Positions 27,520-39,953 of a stretch of DNA of 64,000 nt are shown here, in pieces. The position numbers were made by a program, and so were the translations under genes. The stretch comes from Acanthacorydalis orientalis (lineage: Eukaryota; Arthropoda; Insecta; Megaloptera; Corydalidae). The stretch is taken from contig CM068316.1 of the NCBI GenBank assembly GCA_034766995.1, forward strand, positions 9,465,200-9,529,199, given 5' to 3'. How positions within the stretch are numbered: the first letter of the stretch is position 1; each line of letters opens with the position of its first letter. The notes below the pieces were generated by a model. The model worked only from the letters and a program-made list of their open reading frames with translations. It had not been told where the DNA came from and searched no databases.

Positions 27520-27740
27520 GAGAGAGGTTAGTAAGAGGTGCCTTCACAAGCACTTTGGAGCTCGGGTGTCTGAACCTCAAGTAACGATCCTGTTGTGGGA
27601 GGGGAAGGGGTCACAAAATGCTCTACCACTTAGTGAAAACCTCAGTTAATGAATTCAAATTGTATGTATCATGAATCTTAATGTTCAAAATTTATTCTAC
27701 GGGGGGTTCAACAGTCCTCCATTTACACGAAGTAAATAGT
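27520..27740. other. Unclassified GC-richer island
   Basis: It contains GAGCTCGGGTGTCTGAACCT and GTGGGAGGGGAAGGGG in an AT-rich setting. A minus-strand frame reading QQDRYLRFRHPSSKVLVK is open for about 45 codons. No family is recognised; an old repeat is as likely as an exon. Confidence 0.25.
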
Positions 27741-28352
27741 GAGAGAAAGAATTGAAAACTACTGTATTCATTTTCTTACTATAAAATCGAAGAATTTACC
27801 TAACCCTCAACAACTTACATCTATGGTATCTATACACTGATGTATCAATATATGAAATATTGTTATTTTTGAAATAAAAAGATTTTTCGTTATGATATAT
27901 TTTAATATTGATGTTATTTCATCAATGGTAAATCGAAGAATATTTTTTTTAAAAAAGATTTTTTAATTTCAAAAATATATCTGTTTTCTTTTTCAGTGAT
28001 AAAACCCAGTATCACCAGACATCGGAACTGATTTCAAAATAATGTCTATTTACTGTTATATATTCAAAAATAAACAAAAATCAAATACTCCTCTAGAGAG
28101 GTCCAAGGAAAAAATATCTCTAATATAAAATAATAAACATTTAGGCATTCTTGATATGGCAGATTGTATCTTTTTTTTCTTAGATAACAGAGACGTTTCT
28201 TTATATGAAATATCATATGCAGACACATTACACATTTTTAAACACATGCATAAATTGACATATTTTCGAATATTACAAAATATATATAAAAAAATAAATA
28301 TTCTATTGTCTTTCTTTCCTGTTACATCTGTATTTGTAATATGATAACATGA

Positions 28353-28358
<6 letters not shown>

Positions 28359-28398
<40 letters not shown>
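28359..28398. repeat. (TA)n array
   Basis: About 40 bp of TA. Confidence 0.95.
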
Positions 28399-28399
<1 letters not shown>

Positions 28400-28744
28400 G
28401 CAATTATATCCCTACACAACTAACCATTTTTTAATATGCTTAGATATAATAAAAGAGTTTATTTATATTTATTGTTGAGTTTTTGGGTTAAAAATAACAA
28501 ATTATTCATAAATAAAATATAGATCACCGAAAACAAAACTATCAAATTCATGTAATACATTTATTTTTTAAAAAAATGATACAATATATAAATAAAGTAA
28601 TAAACAATGAAAATACTTAAGTATCAGGATCTAAACCACAATAGTAGTTTTAATAATAATGTAAATATCAATATTAAATTAAAACAACTACACTTTATTA
28701 TAACTTCATATATATATAGAATTGTAATTATTGATTATTACAGG

Positions 28745-28747
<3 letters not shown>

Positions 28748-28790
<43 letters not shown>
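28748..28790. repeat. (TA)n array
   Basis: About 43 bp of TA. Confidence 0.95.
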
Positions 28791-28792
<2 letters not shown>

Positions 28793-29265
28793 AATAATAA
28801 TAATTTTAATGGCATATCAACTGAATTAAAACATTTAATAAAATTAAATCTTGCTGTGCACAATTAAACGAGCTGTTATATTCTGCTGCCTTTCTTAATT
28901 AAAAATGTTCTTATTAAAACTGTCTACAATCCAAATAATTTTTAATATATGAGTCAGTTCGACGAACTATAAAACTTAACCGTGTAAAAGTACTAACTAG
29001 TTCAGTCCATTTTAATTCTTGAAATTTAATAGTTTCTACGACAAAACGAAATTTGATAATACAAAATAAGATAATGTAGAAATATAAAAAAGATCTAAAA
29101 AAACTTTTCTAAAAAGTAATCGTTGCCGTTTTGGTATCATTAGATTCATAAATATATATCATGTTTAGTCAAATTTTAAATTTCAGATAAACTAGCTACA
29201 GTTAGATCATTCACTGAATATAACTGTTTATGTAAATTGTTTTATATTAATGTAACTATTTCAAA

Positions 29266-29269
<4 letters not shown>

Positions 29270-29300
<31 letters not shown>
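29270..29300. repeat. (TA)n array
   Basis: About 31 bp of TA. Confidence 0.93.
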
Positions 29301-29302
<2 letters not shown>

Positions 29303-29813
29303 ACAGTAAAATATAACATTATTTTACAAACATTTTAAAGAATTAATAAAGAAATCTAATTTTCATTCTAAACAAAATGGTCACAGGGAGTTGCATCAAT
29401 AATGTTTATATTTTCACGGCGTATATTTTTACATTACATAAGTAAATAATTTTATATTAGATAATTAAATTAATTCAATATTACACATTCACGGTAATAT
29501 TTTTTTCAGTCAATTCGTTACATATTCAAATTTATATAATGTAGGTTCAGAGATCAATAAGTGTGACTGTAAATTTTGTTAACAACATCGAAGATTTCGG
29601 GCAAGTATCAGGAATATATTTTTTAGTTTTATTTTTTATGTATTAATTATTGAAAAATATATTAATTAATGACTATCTTTTTGATATATGCGAAATTATC
29701 GACAGGTGAAAATATTTAAAGAAAGAAGAGAATCTGTTCAAAAGCTAATTTCTGATCAGTTTACAACTGTTTGTCAGTAAATGTTTTTATATCAACATAA
29801 TTTCAATAATTCA

Positions 29814-29827
29814 ATATATATATATAC

Positions 29828-29879
<52 letters not shown>
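29814..29879. repeat. (TA)n array with TACATA interruptions
   Basis: TA array with two evenly spaced TACATA variants near its left end. Confidence 0.95.
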
Positions 29880-29881
<2 letters not shown>

Positions 29882-30637
29882 CTCACACACACTGAATTTA
29901 TTCATTATTTAAACATATTAATGAAAAAAATACATATTAAAAATATATTTAAATTTTGAAAATTCGAAACAACATAAGTATATATATATATATATATATA
30001 AAAAAATTATTTGTACAATTAAATTCTTTTCCATATCATAATTCATAAATTTCGTAACCATAGATTCATTACATTACATTTTCAAAATTAGCATGTTTGC
30101 AGAAATTAAATTGTAAAACAGCTTTGCTGAAAACATTTCTTGAATTATAATATACATTCATAATTTTATAAAAAAAATTCGAGAAGTACTAATTAACTGC
30201 TCTAACAAATTTTAAAATTAACAGTTTCAATTTTAAATGACTTATTTAAAATAATTACGGTTCTGTGTCTATTTTATGATATTTTAAATTTTCAATATGA
30301 AGGATAGTTTAACATTTTTCCTAGAATAAAAATCACCAGACACACTGACATGTTTAATTTATATAAGAAACAACAACCCACAGTTATAACCACAAATGAA
30401 TTCGTTTCCTGATTTGATAAAGAAACGAAATCACACAATAGACTTCAAATAATAAATAAAATGAAACTCACAACCTATTGTTCTACAAATAAATAAAATT
30501 GCTGATTTGTATTTACATTTAATTTCGAACAATTACAATTAAAGAATTAATTAATATGCACTTTTGTAATAAAAACATTGATAAGATCAGAAAATATATA
30601 ACGAAAATAAACCACATGCAAAATGAAAAATGCATTA

Positions 30638-30945
<308 letters not shown>

Positions 30946-30967
30946 CTCTTATTATTCCCCCATACTA

Positions 30968-30978
30968 CTTATATAAAG
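30968..30978 (-). promoter_or_regulatory. TATA box upstream of beta-tubulin exon 1
   Basis: The minus strand reads CTTTATATAAG, a strong TATA-box match, about 250 bp upstream of the tubulin ATG. A 28-unit (TA)n tract begins about 45 bp further upstream. In such AT-rich DNA a TATA match has limited weight alone; its position in a locally GC-richer stretch and next to a real first exon raises confidence. Confidence 0.5.
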
Positions 30979-31022
30979 ACTGTTCTACTGTAATTTTCAG
31001 ACTATGCAGGGGCTTCTATACA

Positions 31023-31023
<1 letters not shown>

Positions 31024-31080
<57 letters not shown>
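31024..31080. repeat. (TA)n array upstream of the beta-tubulin promoter
   Basis: About 56 bp of uninterrupted TA about 45 bp upstream of the tubulin TATA box. Length polymorphism here could affect promoter spacing or nucleosome exclusion; that is inference. Confidence 0.97.
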
Positions 31081-31082
<2 letters not shown>

Positions 31083-32266
31083 GTACTTTAAACTACTAGC
31101 CTATGAAATTTAAAATGACGAATAAAATAATCGAGTGAATCAGCATTATACATAAAGTACAAAATTTACATTTCAATTTTAACGTTGTCTCTTTTTAGAC
31201 CATATTTAATGATATGAATATTTCCAAAAAAAAAAAACAAACGATGGACATAAACGTCATGATAATCAAATACAGAGAACAATAAAAGCTTATGTCGAAA
31301 AAAGACACGTATTTAAATTTATGTTGGAGTCATTTGTCTTCGATTGATTGATTATTTAGTTTTCATGGGCGTATGTCAGTTTGAATTTTATGACTATTTA
31401 GGTATTTTTGGTTTTATTTTTGTTTAAACATAGTGAAATATATGTCACAGTGACTATATTTTCCAATTAAAATATATTTTTTATTTTAATAATCAGGTTC
31501 TGCCTGGATACATTCCATCTATTGTATCTAGATACATAGCAGAAAAATTAAAATCATAAAATGTGTTGCTTGTTATAAATCAGGGAGAGCGAAACTATGG
31601 TATGCATGCTCAAAGCGGTATGTAAAACATTTTTTGACATAGTCGGACAAATAATATAATGTTTAAATTAATTTTAAGCCATAAAAAAACCAAGTAATTA
31701 CATAAATGTGTGTTATAGTTTAAAAAAACAAAAAACAAGTACGAAAGATTTTTAATTACAAAATTAATAAATTATAATCAATTAATTAATTTTAAAACAT
31801 AATTAATAACATAAAAGATCGTTATATTTTTAAATACTTTATATTTTGAAGTAAATAATACTTTCTTTTATTATTAAGATAGACTCCGATTTTTCTAACA
31901 ATTTTTCAATAATATTTTTATAATCAAATTGTCGATGTCAATTGGTAGTCAAGGAAATGTAATATGGTGATTTTTATTATGGCATTTTTTGAAATCGTTT
32001 ATCTTTAGGAAATCTGAAAAAAATGATAATCTGTAGAAACGAAATTTGATGAATAAGGTGGGTTAATAATAAGTTTAACTCCTAATTTTTTTTACAAGTA
32101 ATTCTTGCTCTACGAAGTCGTTGTTTTTTTTATTGAAGAATTATCAATTTTCCTCTTTTTTCTGATTTAAGGTTTATAATTGTTGATAATATATTTTTGT
32201 AGTGATTGTTTCATATGGTTTTAATAATTAAAAATAAATGATTTTAGATAAATCCAACTAAGAATC

Positions 32267-32413
32267 CAGTGGTGTATAATCCTATGGAGAGAAAGTGTAA
32301 TTGCTTGGGGGCCCCAAAGCAATCTTTTATATATTCATTACTATAGGGCAACACTGTACAGGGGTCTCCCTAATTCAAATTTTTCTGGGCCTCATGAAGC
32401 TATAACGCGGCAC
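32267..32413. mobile_element. hAT-type MITE, family E (copy 1)
   Basis: It begins CAGTGGTGTATAATCC and ends ATAACGCGGCAC, flanked by a perfect 8-bp duplication TAAGAATC (32259-32266 and 32414-32421). It contains the GC-rich blocks GGGGGCCCC and GGGGTCTCCC. The 147-bp element has no coding capacity and matches, inverted, the copy at 62618-62792. Confidence 0.82.
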
Positions 32414-32580
32414 TAAGAATCGTTTTAGCTCTAAACCTAGCTTAGATATTGAAATGGTTATTTCAACTGGAGAAAATAATTGTTTTTTTTTACCTCATAT
32501 TACTGTATATTTCCTACCTCTCATCTCCAGTTTCAACTAATCCAAAAAATAATAAATTCTTTGTCTTGTTGCTTGGCTGG

Positions 32581-32630
32581 TTATTGGGGTTTTAAAGCGC
32601 TTCGATAGCTAATGTCATTAGCGCTCGACC
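32581..32630. repeat. Interspersed repeat core shared with 21092-21130
   Basis: This is the better-preserved copy: TTATTGGGGTTTTAAAGCGC, TTCGATAGCTAATGTCATTA, then GCGCTCGACC. The GC-richer sequence to about 32960 may belong to the same element. Confidence 0.55.
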
Positions 32631-33509
32631 CTTCGTCCTTACAACAAAGACTTACACATATTTCCTTGTTTAATAAAGTTTCGTTTCTTTTTTACTTAAG
32701 AATTTTTCATGCAGAGTTCAAACACTCATTCGAATTATCTTGTGAGCCTATGTGATTGTTGGCTCTTGAGCCATCTTCACCCTCGACTATTTTCTTAATA
32801 AGAAGATGTCTTCGTGAGTACTCTGAAACTTCGTCGGCTGAATTGCATTAAATGAATCTGCCGGTGGACGAAGGAAGGAATGGGTCAAAGAAGTTCTAGT
32901 CTAACCACGAAGGCATCCTCTTACTGAACTGTATGTAACGACCAGTAACGACTGACTCGCCAATTAACTATTATATTTATTTAATCGATACGTTTTAAAT
33001 GGCCTTGTAATGTAAATCACAGAGATGTGATGTTCTCTGATAGTTCATATTTGATTTATCAAAGCTTATCAAGATCGAAGTTTATCAAAAATCAGATTCT
33101 ATAATTAATTTTAATAAATTTATTCAGATCATTAAGTTGTGGGTTTTCTCCTGTAGATGTAACCTTAAGATTTTTATTACCAAACTTTCAAAATCAGTAT
33201 TGGATTCTATTTACTATCACCTCTTCTTCATAAAATTTAAACAAGTGGTGTTTATGCGTTAATCAAAAAAGTAATATACAATATATGATATGTATTTTTT
33301 TAATTTAAGCATTGGACATTTCATCCATAAAAATTAAATAGGTTATATTGAGTAAAAAATGAAACCAATCGACATCCTTCATAATAATTTCCAGTACGGT
33401 GACACAATTTACTTTTACAAATATTTTGTATTCCTTACATGTTTTTTCCTGAACATATATGTTGTGTAGAAACATCTTTTTCTGTTCTTTAATACTCTGA
33501 GAAGAATAG

Positions 33510-33640
33510 TTTCACTACCGAAATGCGCATGGGCAATAGTAAAAATAATTTAATCATTTATTAAACATTTTCGGTCAGAAAAAAATGTACGACTTGTGAA
33601 AAAGTGAACATTTATTCCTACAAATTAATCAATAATAATT
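33510..33640. mobile_element. MITE family D copy (partial)
   Basis: Shared core CGAAATGCGCATGGGCAATA and ATTAAACATTTTCGGTCAGA, followed by the TTGTGAAAAAGTGAA end motif. Confidence 0.55.
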
Positions 33641-34015
33641 AAGAAATATCTCACTGAGACACTTATTCTTTCACATAGTGACACAAATTGAACAAACACA
33701 ATAATTCATATATAACTGATAAATAATAACAATAGTAATGGATTTATTTTACGATTTATTTAATATGTGGAAAATAATACCTAGTCTGACCAACCAAACT
33801 GTATACTTGTTTCGGTTAGATTATGTATTACAAGGGTAACAAACTCGTAGTCTGCAGGCTATATGCGACACACCAGAACGTATTACTATGTTCACGAGCC
33901 ACATATATGTTTTACAAAAGTTATACTTGGTATAATAAATACTTATACTCGGTTCATTATACCTTTGTAACAATAATCACTTTTTTCTATAAAGCGAAAT
34001 ACATACATACATATT

Positions 34016-34019
<4 letters not shown>

Positions 34020-34086
<67 letters not shown>
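34020..34086. repeat. (TA)n array
   Basis: About 65 bp of TA after an ACATACATAC lead-in. Confidence 0.97.
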
Positions 34087-34090
<4 letters not shown>

Positions 34091-34309
34091 TTAAAATATA
34101 GAGAAAATCATTTAGATTAGAATAATCGACTATAAATAAATTCTCAATAACTCCTACAAATTTTATACGTTATTCACAGTAATAAAACTATAAGTTTTAG
34201 ATGTTTCTCTATCTTGTCGCTCTGAAGATGATTTTAACTGACTAAATTATATAAAAAAATTCATTTTTATATAAATATATTGCTTTATAAAAATATAATA
34301 ATTTTATAC

Positions 34310-34320
34310 TATTTCTCTCT

Positions 34321-34384
<64 letters not shown>
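34310..34384. repeat. (CT)n(TA)n array
   Basis: Short TCTCTCTC followed by about 61 bp of TA. Confidence 0.96.
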
Positions 34385-34389
<5 letters not shown>

Positions 34390-34857
34390 AGAAAGCCTAC
34401 ATAGTGAAGTACAAAATATGTTATGATAAATAATGACTTTAAAAATTAAAATTCTGTGTACTAAATATACAACACAATTAAGTTTATTTCGTATAGTAAA
34501 TATGTAATAAATCATTTTTATATTGTTATAAGTCTAAATAGTTTTGCTATCTAATATTCTAAGGATTAATTACTGATTTGTAAATAAGAACAAATAATAG
34601 GTATTTATTTTTAATTTATTAACTTAAAGAATATATTTCGTTGATTTTTATTGTTTCGGAGCAGAACTTAGAAATTGTTGAACAATTCATTCCTTATAGA
34701 CATAGTTATATGTCATAATATTTTTTATGTGTTATTTTTAACTTATAAGTTGTTTGTATGTGAATAAAAACATTCATGTATAATTACAAAAAGTTTATTG
34801 AAATTTGTTTTATAAAAATATAAATTAATATTATTTAAACTTCTCTGTTGAATTATC

Positions 34858-34859
<2 letters not shown>

Positions 34860-34904
<45 letters not shown>
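34860..34904. repeat. (TA)n array
   Basis: About 45 bp of TA. Confidence 0.96.
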
Positions 34905-34906
<2 letters not shown>

Positions 34907-35169
34907 TAGATTTATTTTACATTTACAATTTATTGCCTTTAAGTTAACTAATAGTACACAATTAATATTGATTGATTATTTTATTATACTTTAAATTGAC
35001 AATGAAAAATTTCAATAACTGACTAATACTGATTAAGATATCATGTGTAAGATTACACAATTCAGAGAAATCTTTCATTAAGTGTTTATCTTCAACATTT
35101 GTTTGGTTAACAGATTGAATCTAGAAAAATAGTCTTAAAACAATAAGATTTGGTGCATAAAAATGTAAT

Positions 35170-35345
35170 AAAAAATCTTTCTCAAATAAATTTGTCAGTC
35201 CTCCACAAACCATACTTTTTTCTGGTCAATAATATTCAATAATTATTTATTGATTATTTGAATTGCTACTTATAAACAATGTCGATTCCATCAAATCGTT
35301 TTTGTTCAGAAATAGTGCAAAAAAACTATATTGAAATAATTTAAA
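35170..35345. mobile_element. MITE family D copy (diverged)
   Basis: AATAAATTTGTCAGTCCTCC then ACAAACCAT starts the copy. The core TCAATAATTATTTATTGATT is followed by a GATTCCATCAAATCG segment. The assignment rests on partial similarity. Confidence 0.4.
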
Positions 35346-35479
35346 TTGCGAAATTCTGGACAATAGGATTTAATTTAAATTGTAGTCAATAAAATAATCA
35401 TTTACAAAATAAATAAATAATAATTAATTAAAAAAATTAATAATGAATAAAAAAATATCTACCTGAAAATGGCACACAA

Positions 35480-35632
<153 letters not shown>

Positions 35633-36192
35633 AGATTTATAATTGTATGATTAGCTGTGTGATATATGCATATTAAACGATAAAGTTGAAAAATATATCA
35701 TTTTATTTTTTTTTATTTTACTCTCCTCTGAACATGAAATGAAAGTTTAAAATATAAGTCAGTTCGGCTTTGAAAACAATTCAAATGTTTAAAATTACAC
35801 AACTCTATAACAAAACGACACATTTCCTTTAATTTTGGTTTCTTTTCTTTTTCTTAATTTAATGTTATAAATTTGTCTATGGCGTTATAGCGCTAATAAC
35901 CCTAATTGCGACGCGGTCCTTCACACTAAATATCCATCTATCCGTCTAAGACGTTGCCTATATGTTCAAATAGTTTAATTGACTTTTTCACATTTGAACA
36001 TATTTATGTTATAAATTTATACAAACAGTTGGATACTTCTTAGAAGTCGAATTTACTCTAGTGAACATTTTTTTAAAAGACATATTAAAGTTAAAATTTT
36101 CATTTTAACAATTTTCTAAATTATATACTAATTTAATGATGAACTGATATACATCTAAACAAAGTATATATATACATATATATATAAATTAG

Positions 36193-36252
36193 GGAGGTTC
36201 ACTCCGTACTCGCTGCGCTCATCAACCCCCGGGCTCGTTGCTCTCGCCCACT
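36193..36252. other. GC-rich island between (TA)n tracts
   Basis: GTACTCGCTGCGCTC and ACCCCCGGGCTCG are strikingly GC-rich in this setting. No gene is evident. It may belong to the same unknown element as the GC hairpins at 36813 and 51906. Confidence 0.35.
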
Positions 36253-36354
36253 TGTCAAGTAAAAGTTTGTATATGAACCGAACGAAACAAACATATTTTT
36301 TAAAACTTATTATGTCTATATAATTATTATTACAGATATATCGCAACGTAGTCG

Positions 36355-36356
<2 letters not shown>

Positions 36357-36400
<44 letters not shown>
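36357..36400. repeat. (TA)n array
   Basis: About 44 bp of TA. Confidence 0.96.
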
Positions 36401-36403
<3 letters not shown>

Positions 36404-36439
36404 TATGTCTAAATAAATATCGCAGAAAGATTATTTTTG

Positions 36440-36469
36440 CAACGTTGTAGTTTTTTGTGGATAATTTTG

Positions 36470-36521
<52 letters not shown>

Positions 36522-36630
36522 AATATATATAAATATAAAATCAAAACTATCCACTAAAAATAAAAATTCCATGAGGTGGACTTATTATTTGGGACGAGAT
36601 TTCTATGGTACCCAAATATGTTTATCTCTC

Positions 36631-36665
<35 letters not shown>

Positions 36666-36755
36666 ATCAAAATTATCCACAAAAAATAAAAAAAGTCCAT
36701 GACGTTGACTTATATATTTGGAACGAGGTTTCTATGATACCCAAATATTTTTATT
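36440..36755. repeat. Inverted and tandem 90-bp unit nested around microsatellites
   Basis: An about 90-bp unit (ATCAAAACTATCCACTAAAA through GGACGAGATTTCTATGGTAC CCAAATATG) occurs at 36538-36632 and again at 36664-36755. A partial inverted copy is at 36440-36474 (TTTTTTGTGGATAATTTTGA). A (TA)n array fills the loop between the inverted arms, and a CT/TA run separates the tandem copies. Confidence 0.8.
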
Positions 36756-36812
36756 GTTTCATTCGATTACATGTTCACGATTATAATTGACAACTGGCCG
36801 AACGTTGATTAA

Positions 36813-36825
36813 GGGGCGGAGCCCC
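36813..36825. other. GC-rich mini-hairpin
   Basis: GGGGCGGAGCCCC is a perfect 5-bp stem in AT-rich DNA. It could be the end of an unclassified element. Confidence 0.4.
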
Positions 36826-37116
36826 CTATTATATTCATATAATTAAATTTTACGAAATCGTGTTCGACAATGAAGTATAAATGTATCAGTTGAATCTAAA
36901 TCAAATAGACATAGCATAAAATAAAACGATTTAGAATTACTCTCAAGAGAAGAATTAAGAAGTAAATAAAAATTGCACATATAAAATTACAGATATCTAG
37001 GTAGTGGTAAGTATTCTGTTTATTTGTAGAAAAATGTTAATATTAAAGGATCAATAACAAATTGGAAAATAATAATAGTAATTATTATTTGGTATTATGA
37101 AATATAAAGTCAAAAC

Positions 37117-37117
<1 letters not shown>

Positions 37118-37168
<51 letters not shown>

Positions 37169-37193
37169 GTATCGGTATATATATATATATATG

Positions 37194-37252
<59 letters not shown>

Positions 37253-37278
37253 CGTATATATATATATATATATGTATG

Positions 37279-37309
<31 letters not shown>

Positions 37310-37312
37310 TGG

Positions 37313-37341
<29 letters not shown>
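37118..37341. repeat. Long imperfect (TA)n array
   Basis: About 220 bp of TA with scattered GTA, CGTA and GGATA variants. It directly precedes the candidate exon at 37368. Confidence 0.97.
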
Positions 37342-37343
<2 letters not shown>

Positions 37344-37367
37344 GTGTGTGTACGAAATTCTGTGTAA

Positions 37368-37531
37368 GAGTACTCGTATTCTTATTACAAATTCATATTC
37401 GACGCTACTGGTACCCAGACATTTTCCGTACAGTATGGAAGAAGTGAGACCGTGTATTATTTATCATCATCGCATATAATATTGAAATCTTCGTTCGTAA
37501 CTCATGTCAACGACATTTTGAAATTTAACTG
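37368..37531 (+). CDS. Candidate exon ending at a consensus splice donor
   Basis: A 54-codon frame is open from just after a TAA at 37365 to a perfect donor, CTG|GTGAGT, and the next in-frame codon past the donor is TGA. The translation begins [19 protein letters not shown] and shows no recognised domain. The segment is much richer in G+C than the (TA)n array that abuts it on the left. The acceptor side is weak (no clear pyrimidine tract), and another frame is also open across much of it, so this may be chance or a non-coding first exon. Confidence 0.3.
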
Positions 37532-37549
37532 GTGAGTGTCGATGGGTGA

Positions 37550-37626
37550 AAAACGCATGCGCTGCCAAGTTCAATAACCGGAAGTGGCGATGTTGATTGG
37601 TTTTGCACAGATGCATTTTTATAAAG
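37550..37626. promoter_or_regulatory. NRF-1/ETS promoter-like cluster
   Basis: Within 77 bp there is a palindromic NRF-1-type site (ACGCATGCGC, 37553-37562), an ETS/GABP-type site (ACCGGAAGTGGCG, 37577-37589), an inverted CCAAT box (ATTGG, 37596-37600) and a TATA-like TTTTTATAAAG (37616-37626). NRF-1 plus ETS is typical of promoters of housekeeping and mitochondrial genes in animals. The cluster sits in a CpG-containing island inside very AT-rich DNA. Direction is unclear: the CCAAT and TATA matches suggest rightward transcription, but the candidate exon lies to the left. Confidence 0.45.
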
Positions 37627-38462
37627 ATTTGATTTGTTTGTACAAAAAATAAACGAGCTAGTTTAAAAATAGATTTTTTTATTATATCCCGTACTTAATT
37701 GTCAAGATAAATAAATACGTGATTGCTAGCTGATAGTCATCTTTCAGCCAAGTTGATAGAAATGAATATTAAATAATAAAATTGTATAATAGTATCTTAA
37801 TATAATGACAATCCTATTTAAAATATTTTTATGATCGTTTCATCTTTTGCTGTTATAGCTATATCATCTAGAGATAAAAAAACTGTATTATTAGAAATGA
37901 ATCGAAAATGTAGACATACTGGATGAATATATAATATAAACACGATTATTCATCAGAGAATCAGTGTCACTAAAAAAACTTTATATAAAGTATAGTATCA
38001 CGGGATTTTTTTTGAGTAATTGAAACGTAAAAACAGTTATTTTCAACTTAGACAAAAACAGATGTTACAATACAATCTAATTATAAATTTTATGATTTAC
38101 ACAATCACCGCAAATCTGATTTCAAACTAGCACATTTACAATTAACATTTTTGTCTATTCGTTTACTTAATATTAAAAAAGAACATATCTTTGATATGTA
38201 TGTTTTTTTTATAAATATTCATACACATAATATTCGAAATAAAATACATAATTTAATTGTTTAAGAAACAGTTACATTGAAATTAATTTATATATAAAAA
38301 AAGTGCTTTGCAATCAATCATATAAGGAGTTAGTGCTATTTTTAAACATATGAATTTCTTGAATGGATAAATATAAATTTATTATTATTAATAAATACAG
38401 ATTTATCTAATGTTCAAAAGTATAAATCCCACTTCCATATCGCTTTAAATGAACAAATATGC

Positions 38463-38531
38463 TACGAGAATCGAAGCCGATACACTTAAATAACAGTTAG
38501 CACGCTACCACTGCAGTATCTCGGTCAGTGA
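38463..38531 (-). repeat. tRNA-derived SINE-like head
   Basis: The minus strand has an A-box-like TACTGCAGTGGTAGCGTGC and, about 35 nt later, a B-box-like GGCTTCGATTCTCG, the spacing of an internal RNA polymerase III promoter. The cloverleaf is not intact, and a tail of TTATTAATAATAATAAA lies further left. A degraded tRNA-headed SINE fits better than a tRNA gene. Confidence 0.5.
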
Positions 38532-39378
38532 TCTTTATTTTAATAATAACTATTCCAGTTTACGATCCATGAAACAGTTTTCAATGTCGGCGAGCCTATA
38601 AATGACGGATAAAAAGTTTATGATCAATAAAAATAAATTGAGCCGTTGCAATTATTTCGGATGTAACACTATTTTATGTAGCTGTCAAATTTGTATCAGC
38701 AAATGATTGATGGATATGATCTGTGTGTGTATTCCTTGAGGAACAAAGCGTATAATTCAAATGAACAAGTATAATAAATTACAAGTGTCTGTGTAAATTC
38801 AATGTTTTTCGTTTTTGTGTTGTTGTATGGAAATATCCAGAATATTTATTTCTTATTCAAATAATACGTTTAATAATGTATGAAGATAATAATGTATGAA
38901 GATACTAATGTATGAATAAAAAATATTTTACGTTTATGATATGAAAAGGCTTAAAAAAAATTGTTTTATTCTATAAGAAACTCAGAGTTTATTTTCGAAA
39001 ATGAATGAATCGCTCAAATACCATAAGTTTTTTTAATCATTTTTTTCAGTGATTACTTGTGCTTTATTTTGATCTCTTATGTTCATTTCGATATCAATAC
39101 CATTATATTCAAAGCACAAACACGTAATTTCTATACCTACACTTTTGATTTTCATGAACATTCGCGGTGTTTGAAGTAGTAACCCATTGAAACGAAATAA
39201 CAAGCTAGACTATAGATAGACACGTAGCGAAATACTTGAGGTAAAAATGCGCATATGCGACAAATCGAGACTCGTGGAATGAGATGTTATATGTTTTACC
39301 TCTTAATGGTAACACAATTTATATTGCACATTTATTTTTATTTCGCATATAGAAAAAATACGTCACATTTTGATTATA

Positions 39379-39829
39379 TCAGGTGTAAAAATTAATTCTG
39401 TGCCTTTAAATTGAATCAATCATAATTCTGTTTTCAATTAAAATATTTTCTCATCGTTTTACAATTCGCAAATGCCAATCTTAACATTTAAAAATACTAC
39501 ATGTCTTGGCCAAGCAGTTGGCATAACCTCACAAAACAGTGATGAGCGCAAAAGCAGCAAATTAAGTATTGTGTACTTAAGGTAAGCCAAAAATATCGTT
39601 TCCGTGGCTTCGGCAGCATTTTTTTCAACTGAAATGCTCTTATGTGTTTCTTTTCGAAATAAGCACATTGGAGTCGAGCAGTCAAGCAGTCGATGTTACC
39701 AAAATACAGACCGAAAAATGCACTCTAAAATGATATTAAAATGAACACGAAGAAATGACACTTTCATTGAAAAAAATTAAAGTTAGAATTGTGAAAACAA
39801 AAACCGTAATTACTTTCCTACCAATTTAA
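39379..39829 (-). mobile_element. Chimeric mariner MITE (family A end plus family B end)
   Basis: TA flanks both ends (39377-39378, 39830-39831), but the ends differ. The left is TCAGGTGTAAAAATTAATTC (family B) and the right is the complement of TTAAATTGGTAGGAAAGTAA (family A). The A-type leader is shared with 45397-45521. The middle (about 39560-39690) holds a mariner-like transposase start on the minus strand (EKNAAEATETI). The B-type segment at 39379-39545 matches 1741-1910. Confidence 0.75.
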
Positions 39830-39908
39830 TATTTTGAGAAAAATTGATTTTGTTTTTGAACTTTTATAATAAACGAAATCTTGAAGTATGAATTATCTTC
39901 CTAATTTT

Positions 39909-39909
<1 letters not shown>

Positions 39910-39951
<42 letters not shown>
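39910..39951. repeat. (TA)n array
   Basis: About 41 bp of TA. Confidence 0.96.

Positions 39952-39953
<2 letters not shown>

Noticed and set aside
36155..36346. 63-codon minus frame across the GC island
   Set aside because: The readable part (RATSPGVDERSE) comes from the GC-rich repeat-like island and the rest from TA repeats.
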